The notes below the pieces were generated by a model. The model was not told the DNA's origin. It made no database searches and saw nothing but the letters and a program-made list of their open reading frames with translations. A stretch of 21,684 nt of DNA from NCBI GenBank assembly GCA_030043575.1, contig JASHXK010000266.1, positions 1-21,684 on the forward strand, read 5' to 3'. This document shows, one piece after another, positions 15,550-21,684 of this stretch (position 1 is the first letter of the stretch; every line of letters begins with the position of its first letter). Position numbers and translations under genes: made by a program. This DNA is from Terriglobales bacterium (GTDB lineage Bacteria > Acidobacteriota > Terriglobia > Terriglobales > Acidobacteriaceae).

Positions 15550-16004
15550 GTTTTGTATTTCGTGCCGTCGAGGCCGGTGCCCTCGGACTTAGTATAGACA
15601 TCGAAGACGTTGCCTCCGCCCCAGGAATCGGAGTCGGGGTCATCCTGAATCGAGCGCATGCCCCACTCGTCCTTGCCGGTCATGGGATCGACGGGAACAC
15701 GGCGCAGAAAGCGCATCTTCTTGCCATTGGCATCCACGCCCTTCACCAGGGTGTCGAGATCGGGCGGATAACCCTGGCTGTCGAGCTTCGACTGAAACGC
15801 GCCGCGGTCGGCGGCGTCCTTGTAACGATCAATGGCGTCGCGCATCATCCACAGATCGCGGCGCAGCTCGCGCTCCTTGTTGCGCTGGATGACGACGCGC
15901 ACCACCGGCGTGGCCGCGGCGGTCAGAATCATCAGGAGCGTCATCGCGACGACCAGTTCGACCAGCGAGAACCCGCGCAGACGTGCCGCCGTGCGGCGCG
16001 ACAA
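15543..16004 (-). CDS. Second pseudopilin of the secretion/pilus cluster
   Basis: The 153-residue product starts MSRRTAARLRG|FSLVELVVAMTLLMILTAAATPVV: an 11-residue basic leader, prepilin peptidase site, Glu at +5 and hydrophobic helix. The soluble part (LRRDLWMMRDAIDRYKDAADRGAFQ...LVKGVDANGKKMRFLRRVPVDPMTGKDEWG) is GspG-like and ends ...GTKYKTW, echoing the next gene and suggesting they are paralogues. I chose the TTG at 16004 because AGGAGG (16014-16019) precedes it at nine-base spacing and it gives a normal leader. An ATG at 16127 would add 41 residues and begin in an intergenic palindrome. The downstream pseudopilin gene overlaps its stop. Confidence 0.88.
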   Translation of the reverse strand: MSRRTAARLRGFSLVELVVAMTLLMILTAAATPVVRVVIQRNKERELRRDLWMMRDAIDRYKDAADRGAFQSKLDSQGYPPDLDTLVKGVDANGKKMRFLRRVPVDPMTGKDEWGMRSIQDDPDSDSWGGGNVFDVYTKSEGTGLDGTKYKTW

Positions 16005-16013
16005 AAACCGCTG

Positions 16014-16019
16014 CCTCCT
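16014..16019 (-). promoter_or_regulatory. Shine-Dalgarno that sets the TTG start of the second pseudopilin
   Basis: CCTCCT on the plus strand is AGGAGG on the coding strand, nine bases before the TTG at 16004. It is a full consensus site and no comparable site precedes the longer ATG start at 16127. Confidence 0.55.
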
Positions 16020-16106
16020 ACGGGAAGTCGTGTCAGAAGCCAGAAGGGCGCGATTGGGATTGGCTAGGGCCACTGCTGTAATTCTAATGCACTTTGTCAG
16101 GCTGGA

Positions 16107-16239
16107 GCACCGCTTCAGCGGTGCCATAAGTTAACACTTTGTAATCAATCGGCTTTAGCCCCTGGGGTAAGAAGTCATTACCTCAGGCGCTTAAGCGCCA
16201 ACCTTATCGCCTCGCTCTAATGCACGCCTGAAGGCGTGC
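16107..16239. repeat. Family A palindromic repeat cluster (four stems)
   Basis: Four stems follow one another: GCACCGC-TTCA-GCGGTGC (16107-16124), GGCTTTAGCC (16151-16160), CCTGGGGTAA-7 bases-TTACCTCAGG (16161-16187, one mismatch) running into the perfect palindrome GGCGCTTAAGCGCC (16186-16199), and GCACGCC-TGAA-GGCGTGC (16222-16239). The words recur at 20193-20313. This looks like a non-autonomous REP-like element. Confidence 0.75.
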
Positions 16240-16375
16240 TCCACCCGGGGCATAACAGCTTCATGAGGTGGAGTCCGGTCACCGCTGCCAGGCGCCACAA
16301 CTCTTGAACAACGCAAGACCTGGCGCACTCGCCCCGCTCCATCCTGGAGAACGATCTTAGAGTTAGACGCCCGCG

Positions 16376-18745
16376 CTAGTGAACCGTAACAATCGCCTGC
16401 GAGCCGCCGGCCTGGGTCGTTTGTCCGGCGGGATTCTTGATGCTGGCACGATTGATGCTCAGCGTCGACTGCCCCGGAGCTCGCGCCTGGAATGTCAAGG
16501 TAAACACCGAGCCGTCGCCGGAAATGCCGGGCGATTGCGGCGGCCGCTCGGCAGTGACCGTAAGGATGCCCGTCATGCTGTCGTCGCGGTTCACTAGGCT
16601 CGGCGCCTGTCCGTCCTGTGACAGCAGCGTTCCATTCGAGACATTCAGCACCTGCAGCACGCGCGGGTTATACGTGATCTGCAGCGGCACCGCGGCGACG
16701 TTCTGCCCGTTCGCAAGATTCACGTTCACGGTGAAGGTCGAACCCACGGCCTGGTCCAGGCTCGGGGGATCGAAGCTGACGATGGCGCTGCCCATCGGCG
16801 CGCTGGCCGCTGTCGGCTGCACCGTTGGCGGCGGAGTCATGCCTGACATCGGCTGCGTCGCAGCCGGCCGCGGCGGTATGGAATTGTTCGTCGCTCCCGG
16901 TCCGCTGCCGTTGCCGTTTGCGCCTTGCGGCTGGCCGTTTCCGTTACCATTGCTGTTGTTCGGCTGGGTGTTGTCGCGCCGCAGCACGATGGTATTGGCC
17001 GTGCCGACGTCGATCGCACGCGTATTGCCTGGGCTGATCTCCTGTGCGCGCACGATGTGCGGAATCAGGATGAAGACGATCTCGTTGTCCTGTACTTCTT
17101 TGGTTTCTTCGGCGAAGAGATATTTGAACAGCGGAATCGAAGCCAGTCCTGGAATGCCCGACAGCGAATAGGTCGTAGTCTCTTCCATGATGCCGCCCAG
17201 GATATTGACTTCGCCTTCCTTCATGCGGATCTCGGCTTCCATCTTGCGCTGTCCGATGACCGGCTGCATAATGCCGCCGATGTTCTGGTAGGAGTCGACG
17301 TCGGAGATGTCCAGCGCCAGCTTCAGCGTGACATCGTCGATGCCGTGTACGCGCGGCGTGATGTCGATGTTGACGCCGACGTCGATGTAGTTGAATTGCG
17401 TGTTTACCAGCGGGTTGATGCCGACGCCGCCGATACCGGGCTGGAATGATCCCGTCGCCACCGGCACGCGCTCACCGATCTTCAGCGAGGCCTTCTGTCC
17501 ATCCGAGGCGCGAATCTCCGGCTGCTGAATCAGCTTGCTGCTGTTGTCGGTCATCAGGAAGTTCGCGGTCGCCTGCGGAATCGTGACAGAAAAGTTGGTG
17601 GCATTGAGCGTGCCCAGGGTGTTCAGGGTGATCTGTCCCGTGGTGCTGCCGCTGGTCGTGGAAGCCGTCCCGGTATTTCCCGCAGCGCCGGTCACGGTCG
17701 TGGTTGAGGTCGTCGTCGGGGTGGACTGCTGCAGAGCGACCGAAACGCTGGTCGGTGGATTGATGCCCAGGTTGCGCATCTTGTCGCGCGATACCTGCAT
17801 GATGGCAATTTCGACCACGACTTCCGGCTTCGACTTGTCCAGATCTTCGATCAGCTTGCCTGCCATCGCAATCTGATCGGGCGTGCCCCGCACCACGATC
17901 GCCTGCTGCGAGGGGAACTGCTGCAGCCGCTGCGTGTCCAGCAGCGTACGCAGGATGTTGACCATGTCCTGCAATTCGTTGGGCTGGGAAAGATTGCTCA
18001 GGTAGAACGTGCGGATAACGCTCTGCTCCAGCTCTTTGCGCTTGGCCGCAGTATCGGCGGCAACGAAAATCGTGTTGGGCGTGACCGGTCGCCAAAAGGT
18101 CTTGGACTCGAGCGCCGTGATTTCCAGCGCCTCCTGCAGGGTGACGCCGTTCAGGTCGACTTTGATCCGGCGCGAGGTGTAATCGGGATCGAACAGAACG
18201 TTCACCCCGGCCAGGCGGCCGATCGTCTCATAAACTGTTTTGGAATCTTCGGTCAGCTTCAGCGTGATGGGGGTCTGCGAGATGGGCGCCAGCTCCACCG
18301 GCCCGGTCGCCTCTTCCATGCGTTTGTCCAGGCCGTTTTCAAGGCTTGCCTGGGGCGGAGGGTTCGGATTCTGCGCCTTCTGCAGCATCTCGTGAATCTT
18401 GTTGATCATCTGCTGCGCGATGAAGCTGGAAGGATCGATGGCCAGCGCCTGCTCGAAGTCGGTCAGCGCCTCCTGCAATTTACCGGCGGTCACCAGCAGC
18501 TGGCCCTGATGTACGTAGGTGGCCGCAGCCAGAAAACGCACAAATTCCGCGGCCGTGCGATAGGTCAGTTCGCTGGGCTTGAGCTTGTAGGCCTGTTGGT
18601 AAAAGTTGTAGGCCGCGATGTAGTCCTGGCGGGCTTCCGCCTGTTTGCCCTTCTCGAAAAGTTGTTTGGCCTGCTTGTCCGCGGAGGCGAATGCCGACAC
18701 CGCCAGCACACACAGCAGTGTCAGCAGAGAGATGAAACGCGTCAT
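16376..18745 (-). CDS. gspD: Secretin with N-terminal TPR-like region and C-terminal cohesin domain
   Basis: The 789-residue protein has a signal peptide (to about residue 22), two TPR-like units (25-125), an N0/STN domain (157-213), one N1-type secretin domain (about 243-305), the secretin beta-barrel core (about 310-568, with VPVATG, VGVNIDITPRV, EGEVNILGGIMEE and the closing NEIVFILIPHIVR), an Asn/Gly/Pro-rich linker (590-650) and a cohesin-like domain (about 652-789: VSFDPPSLDQAVGSTFTVNVNLANGQNVAAVPLQITYNPRVLQV...). Secretins form the outer-membrane channel of type II secretion and type IV pili. GspD usually has N1-N3; only one N1 is recognised, as in PilQ-like forms. The ATG at 18745 is preferred over a TTG one codon earlier, with AAAGGA just upstream. 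Two pseudopilin genes follow on the same strand. Confidence 0.92.
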   Translation of the reverse strand: MTRFISLLTLLCVLAVSAFASADKQAKQLFEKGKQAEARQDYIAAYNFYQQAYKLKPSELTYRTAAEFVRFLAAATYVHQGQLLVTAGKLQEALTDFEQALAIDPSSFIAQQMINKIHEMLQKAQNPNPPPQASLENGLDKRMEEATGPVELAPISQTPITLKLTEDSKTVYETIGRLAGVNVLFDPDYTSRRIKVDLNGVTLQEALEITALESKTFWRPVTPNTIFVAADTAAKRKELEQSVIRTFYLSNLSQPNELQDMVNILRTLLDTQRLQQFPSQQAIVVRGTPDQIAMAGKLIEDLDKSKPEVVVEIAIMQVSRDKMRNLGINPPTSVSVALQQSTPTTTSTTTVTGAAGNTGTASTTSGSTTGQITLNTLGTLNATNFSVTIPQATANFLMTDNSSKLIQQPEIRASDGQKASLKIGERVPVATGSFQPGIGGVGINPLVNTQFNYIDVGVNIDITPRVHGIDDVTLKLALDISDVDSYQNIGGIMQPVIGQRKMEAEIRMKEGEVNILGGIMEETTTYSLSGIPGLASIPLFKYLFAEETKEVQDNEIVFILIPHIVRAQEISPGNTRAIDVGTANTIVLRRDNTQPNNSNGNGNGQPQGANGNGSGPGATNNSIPPRPAATQPMSGMTPPPTVQPTAASAPMGSAIVSFDPPSLDQAVGSTFTVNVNLANGQNVAAVPLQITYNPRVLQVLNVSNGTLLSQDGQAPSLVNRDDSMTGILTVTAERPPQSPGISGDGSVFTLTFQARAPGQSTLSINRASIKNPAGQTTQAGGSQAIVTVH

Positions 18746-19200
18746 CAAAATCCTTTAACCCTGAAATTCTGGACCGGACCCCTCGCCTCCGAACGGCTGA
18801 TGAAAGGCACCGGATGTGAGACTTGGACACACGCCAAATGTGAGCGCGCTCTGTTGCCAACTGCACTGGATCTGCGCGGCAGGGACGCAGTAAGTGCCGA
18901 AGCGGCGATTATAGCATCCGTGCCGATCTCATCTGTTGTGTTTGTCGCGCGTTAGCATGAATTTTGCGTAACTGGAGCGGTGAAGTCAACGCCAGTCGCG
19001 CTCGGCCTGATGATGATCCTGAGTCCCGATACGGGAAGCTATGCTGGGGCGGTGCGGCGCTTCAGCGCGGCTTACATTCAGGTCCCGTAATACTCTCGTC
19101 CTGCCGAGCGGAACAACCTCCGCCGGTCGATATGAGATCGATATGAATGGAACCTGGGCGGAGTACAATGCGAAAGAGTGAAGTGAGCTCGGGAGTAGAA
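18746..19200. other. Divergent intergenic region between secretin and Big2 lipoprotein genes
   Basis: No gene is supported in these 455 bases. It holds the extended -10 at 18908-18916, a stem TCCCG-ATA-CGGGA (19024-19036), a small family A-like stem GCGC-TTCA-GCGC (19057-19068), two direct copies of TCGATATGA (19127-19135, 19138-19146), and a possible -10 TACAAT (19164-19169) facing the lipoprotein gene, without a good -35. Confidence 0.5.
18908..18916 (-). promoter_or_regulatory. Extended -10 promoter of the secretin gene
   Basis: On the minus strand TGCTATAAT is a perfect extended -10 element (TGnTATAAT). No good -35 lies 17 bases upstream, as is normal for extended -10 promoters. It would give a leader of about 155 bases before the secretin ATG. 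Confidence 0.55.
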
Positions 19201-20037
19201 ATGGGTTCTACCGGAACAGGAAGTTCTTTTGTCGGCAGCCGTAGTGAATTCTCCTCCGGTGCGAGTGGACATCGAAGGAAGCGAGTCCGCGTGCGGCTGC
19301 TGCTGACCGCAGCCGTAGGCTTGTTCCTGTCTACATTCCTGGGCTGTGGTGGTGGCTTCTTCACTCATCCTACTGTCAGCACAGCCTATATCAGTCCGGC
19401 TACGGCCGCGATGGCGACCGGCAAGACGGCCCAGCTAGCCGTGTATGGCATTTACTCGGACGGCAGCACGCAAAAGCTCGGCGAGGATTTGACAACCTGG
19501 TCAAGCTCGGACACCACAGTGGCGACCGTCTCTTCGCCCGGTGGCTTAGTGACGGGCGTTTCGGCTGGCACTGTGACCATCACCGCCACGACCACCGCAA
19601 CCATCCCCGGCACGGGTTGCCACGTTGCCGTTACTTATGGCAACGGCCCCCTGACCCTGACCGAGACCTGCACCAGCGCCAGCACCGAAACCTTTACCTC
19701 GACGATCCCTGTTACCGTGACAGCGACTGACGTGAACCGTGCGGTCATCAACACGACCGAGGGAAGCACCGTGTCCCAAAGCACGGCGACCGTCTCGGGA
19801 GCGCCGGCGGCTCTGCAGTTCTACGCCTACGGCAATGGGGATGCCTCCAACGATCTTACCCAAGCGGTGACATGGACTTCGTCCAACCCGAGCGTGGCGA
19901 CCATCACCAGCGGACTACCCAACGGCAACGGCCTGGCGACCACGATGGCAGCGGGCACCGCCAACATCACCGCCAGCACCACCAACAGTTCGGGCCAGGT
20001 GGTGAACAGTCAGACCATCGTCCTGACCGTGCAGTAA
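19201..20037 (+). CDS. Secreted lipoprotein with two bacterial Ig-like (Big2) domains
   Basis: The 278-residue product has a long Ser/Gly/Arg-rich n-region, a hydrophobic segment (LLLTAAVGLFLSTFLGC) with a plausible lipobox Cys followed by GGG, and Ser/Thr-rich beta-sandwich sequence. Domain 1 (VSTAYISPATAAMATGKTAQLAVYGIYSDGSTQKL...TWSSSDTTVATVSSPGGLVTGVSAGTVTITA) and domain 2 (APAALQFYAYGNGD...AVTWTSSNPSVATITSGLPNGNGLATTMAAGTANITAS) carry the Big2 signature W-x-S-S-x-x-x-V-A-T-V/I. Between them is a Thr-rich stretch with a Cys pair. Big2 domains are surface modules for adhesion or spacing; no enzymatic part is seen. GGGAG (19191-19195) supports the ATG at 19201; ATGs at 19147 and 19168 are in-frame alternatives. 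Confidence 0.82.
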   Translation: MGSTGTGSSFVGSRSEFSSGASGHRRKRVRVRLLLTAAVGLFLSTFLGCGGGFFTHPTVSTAYISPATAAMATGKTAQLAVYGIYSDGSTQKLGEDLTTWSSSDTTVATVSSPGGLVTGVSAGTVTITATTTATIPGTGCHVAVTYGNGPLTLTETCTSASTETFTSTIPVTVTATDVNRAVINTTEGSTVSQSTATVSGAPAALQFYAYGNGDASNDLTQAVTWTSSNPSVATITSGLPNGNGLATTMAAGTANITASTTNSSGQVVNSQTIVLTVQ

Positions 20038-20060
20038 GCTGCTCATTTTGTTGTTTGAAA

Positions 20061-20146
20061 GGGTGCCCTGGGTCTCGCGGGGTTCGAGACCCGGGAGCGA
20101 ACCGTGAGAATACCCACGTCTCGAAACCGCGAGACGTGGGGCACCC
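20061..20146. repeat. Palindromic intergenic repeat, family B, composite copy
   Basis: Two hairpins sit inside an outer inverted repeat. GGGTGCCC (20061-20068) pairs with GGGCACCC (20139-20146). Inside, GGGTCTCG (20070-20077) pairs with CGAGACCC (20085-20092), and CCCACGTCTCG (20113-20123) pairs perfectly with CGAGACGTGGG (20130-20140). The second hairpin matches the single copy at 8713-8746. Confidence 0.8.
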
Positions 20147-20192
20147 GGCAGCCATGACAATCGCAAAGAGTTGTTGTCACCCGCCTTGAAAG

Positions 20193-20313
20193 GGCACGCC
20201 TTCAGGCGTGCCGCAACTGGTGACAGGAAGCTGCTTTAGCCGCTGAGAGAAATGCCCGCAGCGCCTAAAGGCGGTGTTCTAAGCGCTTGTGGCGGCACGG
20301 CTAAAGCCGTGCC
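20193..20313. repeat. Family A palindromic repeat cluster, second copy
   Basis: GGCACGCC-TTCA-GGCGTGCC (20193-20212) and GGCACGGCT-AA-AGCCGTGCC (20294-20313) are perfect stems, with the words CTTTAGCC and GCGCCTAAAGGCG between them. The same word set, in a different order, makes up 16107-16239. Confidence 0.75.
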
Positions 20314-20330
20314 CTATCAAAGCGAAATTG

Positions 20331-20352
20331 AAAACGCCGTCGCTCCGCGACG
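20331..20352 (-). terminator. Probable terminator of the leftward exported-protein gene
   Basis: CGTCGC (20338-20343) and GCGACG (20347-20352) form a six-base-pair stem directly after the stop codon on the minus strand, followed by GGCGTTTTC. Stem and T-run are short. Confidence 0.45.
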
Positions 20353-20353
20353 C

Positions 20354-21304
20354 CTATCGCGACACGGCAGTGAAGAAATCCGACTTCATCAACGCCTGAA
20401 ATTTTTGATCGTCGGTCGCAAAGTGCATCTGCACCACGTCGTCGGAGCTGCTCACGGTGGTGTTCTCCAGCGCCTGCTTCTCGCTGGAGGAGCCACTCAG
20501 CTGGCGGTAGAGGATGCCGATCTTCATCAGCCCTGAGAGGCTCGCGGCGCTCAGGTTGTCGGAGGTCTTGATCGTCAGGTCGAAGGTTACGCCGTTGCTG
20601 AAATCCATGATGTAGTCGGAAGCCAGCAGGCGCTTCTTCACGGTGTCGAAGTTGGCCAGCGAGCCGGCCTGGCCCAGCGCGGAGCGCGCCATGGCCTGCG
20701 TGCCTTGTTGGTCGAGCACGCTCCACACTGGCGCGGTGTCGATGCTGGTGATCAGATCGTCGATGGTATCGTTCGCAGCCAGCGATGCGGCGCCGTTATC
20801 GCGCACGTCAATCGCGCCTTTGATGGCCGCGGTTTCGCCAAACAATATGGTGATGGGATCGAGAAACACCATCTGAAATCCCTCGCCCATCGGATAGATG
20901 TCCGCCAAGAGATATTTCTGCGGCTTGATCCCCTTCGCTTTTGCCTTAGCCAGGAAATCCTTCTGCTGGAAGGGACCTTGCGCAATGCCGACGTGGTAAA
21001 GGACGTTCCTCGGTCCACGATAGCTCACGAACGTAATCTGCTCGGCGTCGCGCTCGGGATTGATGCCGGCGCCGCGCAGCGCCGACTCGAACTGCTTGAC
21101 GTTGTCTGGGATGACCTGGTCTCTCAGGGCGCGTGCCGTGGCCGAATCGCGCAGCGCGCTGTAGTCCACCGAGATGATTTGCTGTATCGCCTGCGGGACG
21201 ACGGTGCGGGCGTTGTTGCTCAGCGGCGCGGCCGCCGCCGGAAGGCAGAGCAGGGCGCTCAACAAAAAGGTGTCCAACAAAAAGACGATTCCGAACCGCT
21301 TCAT
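20354..21304 (-). CDS. Exported protein of unknown function
   Basis: I do not recognise a named family. The 316-residue product has a clear signal peptide (MKRFGIVFLLDTFLLSALLCLPAAAAP) and is otherwise soluble. It opens with LSNNARTVVPQAIQQIISVDYSALRDSATARALRDQVIP, a phrase that puts a 'protein-level threshold' type region before an alternating strand/helix body containing QITFVSYRG, FQMVFLDPITILFGETAAIKGAIDV, SVLDQQGTQAMARSALGQAG and VTFDLTIKTSDNLSAASLSGLMKIG. The last part resembles the repeated alpha/beta layout of large exported proteins such as DUF3352 types, but this is only an impression of layout. No catalytic or metal-binding motif stands out. The ATG at 21304 is chosen because CAGGAG lies three bases upstream and the signal peptide starts there; an upstream start at 21346 adds 14 non-signal residues. 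It appears monocistronic, with a short terminator after the stop. Confidence 0.75.
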   Translation of the reverse strand: MKRFGIVFLLDTFLLSALLCLPAAAAPLSNNARTVVPQAIQQIISVDYSALRDSATARALRDQVIPDNVKQFESALRGAGINPERDAEQITFVSYRGPRNVLYHVGIAQGPFQQKDFLAKAKAKGIKPQKYLLADIYPMGEGFQMVFLDPITILFGETAAIKGAIDVRDNGAASLAANDTIDDLITSIDTAPVWSVLDQQGTQAMARSALGQAGSLANFDTVKKRLLASDYIMDFSNGVTFDLTIKTSDNLSAASLSGLMKIGILYRQLSGSSSEKQALENTTVSSSDDVVQMHFATDDQKFQALMKSDFFTAVSR

Positions 21305-21401
21305 AAACTCCTGTGACCAGATTCTTGCACAGATTGTACCGGCCATTCCGTTGTTGCCTAGATCTTAGACGAACCTGGGAGGACAAGATCAACGCGCGGA
21401 T

Positions 21402-21525
21402 CGCTTATCGCTTTTCGTCATTCGCTCTTGGCTCTTCGCTTTTGGTATTTCGCGAGATTCCCCACGGTTCTCCGACGAAAAGCGAAAAGCGAATGGAGAA
21501 TAGCGATAGGCAAAGAGCCATTTTA
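21402..21525. repeat. Inverted pair of degenerate CGCTTTTCG-type repeats
   Basis: CGCTTATCGCTTTTCGTC (21402-21419) and GACGAAAAGCGAAAAGCG (21474-21491) are inverse complements at 17 of 18 positions, 54 bases apart. Around them the words TTCGCT, GGCTCTT and TAGCGATAG recur in both orientations (GGCTCTT near 21430, AAGAGCC near 21513). The composition differs from the surrounding DNA. Confidence 0.65.
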
Positions 21526-21650
21526 CCCGCGCTGCAGTATGACCACGATGTCGAGTTCATGCTGACCGCTTAACGCGGGCCGAAAACCAGATGCACGTCA
21601 GCCGCAACTGCCGCTGTCAAGCCATCGCTAATCGCAGCACGCAGAACCGA

Positions 21651-21668
21651 GTCCCGCACCTGCGGGAC
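21651..21668. repeat. Perfect hairpin at the window edge
   Basis: GTCCCGC-ACCT-GCGGGAC is a perfect seven-base-pair stem. The window stops 16 bases later, so its context (terminator or repeat element) cannot be judged. Confidence 0.5.
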
Positions 21669-21684
21669 GGCGACAAGATAGCCC

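Larger units (their letters stand above)
16005..16375. other. Spacer between secretin and pseudopilin genes, filled with palindromic repeats
   Basis: These 371 bases contain the family A repeat cluster at 16107-16239. The left part (16020-16106) is the unused in-frame extension of the pseudopilin gene. The right part (16240-16375) shows no gene; it contains GCCAGG and CCTGGC about 30 bases apart, a weak stem. Confidence 0.5.
20038..20353. other. Intergenic region packed with palindromic repeats
   Basis: These 316 bases between convergent genes contain a complete family B element (20061-20146), a family A cluster (20193-20313) and the terminator of the leftward gene (20331-20352). No gene is present. 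Confidence 0.7.
21305..21684. other. Gene-free right end of the window
   Basis: These 380 bases contain the inverted degenerate repeat at 21402-21525 and the hairpin at 21651-21668. I see no convincing gene; the short open frames lack ribosome sites and protein-like composition. Confidence 0.5.

Noticed and set aside
16107..16239. CRISPR array
   Set aside because: The stems differ from one another and are not evenly spaced; no constant repeat with unique spacers exists.
16437..17171. Plus-strand frame of 244 codons within the secretin gene
   Set aside because: Antisense to the cohesin and linker part of a well-supported secretin; no ribosome site or family motif.

Overview
The window looks like a chromosomal segment of an Acidobacteriota bacterium, most likely class Terriglobia. 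This is inferred from the gene families: two GloVer-repeat secreted proteins, a short S53 peptidase, a secretin fused to a cohesin domain, a Tat-exported vanadium haloperoxidase-like protein, and high-GC coding DNA with palindromic intergenic repeats. No rRNA, tRNA, transposase, phage gene or CRISPR array was seen. Almost every gene encodes an exported or envelope protein.

Layout. (1) 58-2790 (+): a 16-heme c-type cytochrome and an NHL-repeat beta-propeller protein form a tight two-gene unit, probably for extracytoplasmic electron transfer. (2) 2830-5488 (-): two related secreted proteins, each with seven GloVer repeats, are separated by a likely terminator, and the upstream one has a dyad-rich promoter region. 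(3) 5951-8399 (+): a Tat-exported vanadium haloperoxidase/PAP2-superfamily protein with altered active-site residues is followed by a small NTF2-like protein. (4) 8764-12552 (+): a bifunctional class A penicillin-binding protein and an exported TPR protein flank a repeat-rich spacer. (5) 12624-13251 (+): a VapBC-type toxin-antitoxin pair with overlapping genes and an apparently leaderless start. (6) 13309-14718 (-): an S53 (sedolisin) peptidase with all catalytic residues but no recognisable large prodomain. (7) 15100-18745 (-): a secretin with N-terminal TPR-like region and C-terminal cohesin, followed by two translationally overlapping pseudopilins, part of a type II secretion or type IV pilus-like machine. 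(8) 19201-20037 (+): a Big2-domain lipoprotein. (9) 20354-21304 (-): an exported protein of unknown function.

The intergenic spaces carry much structure. One palindromic family (core TCTCGAAA..CGCGAGAC.TGGGGCACCC) occurs at 8713-8746 and 20061-20146. A second (GCACGCC-TGAA-GGCGTGC, GGCGCTTAAGCGCC and similar) forms clusters at 16107-16239 and 20193-20313. A third, AT-richer degenerate repeat lies near the right end. The most notable protein-level observations are the haloperoxidase-like protein that lacks the usual vanadate-binding arginine, the secretin-cohesin fusion, and the cytochrome/NHL pair. All assignments come from reading the sequence and from remembered family motifs. No database search was run.
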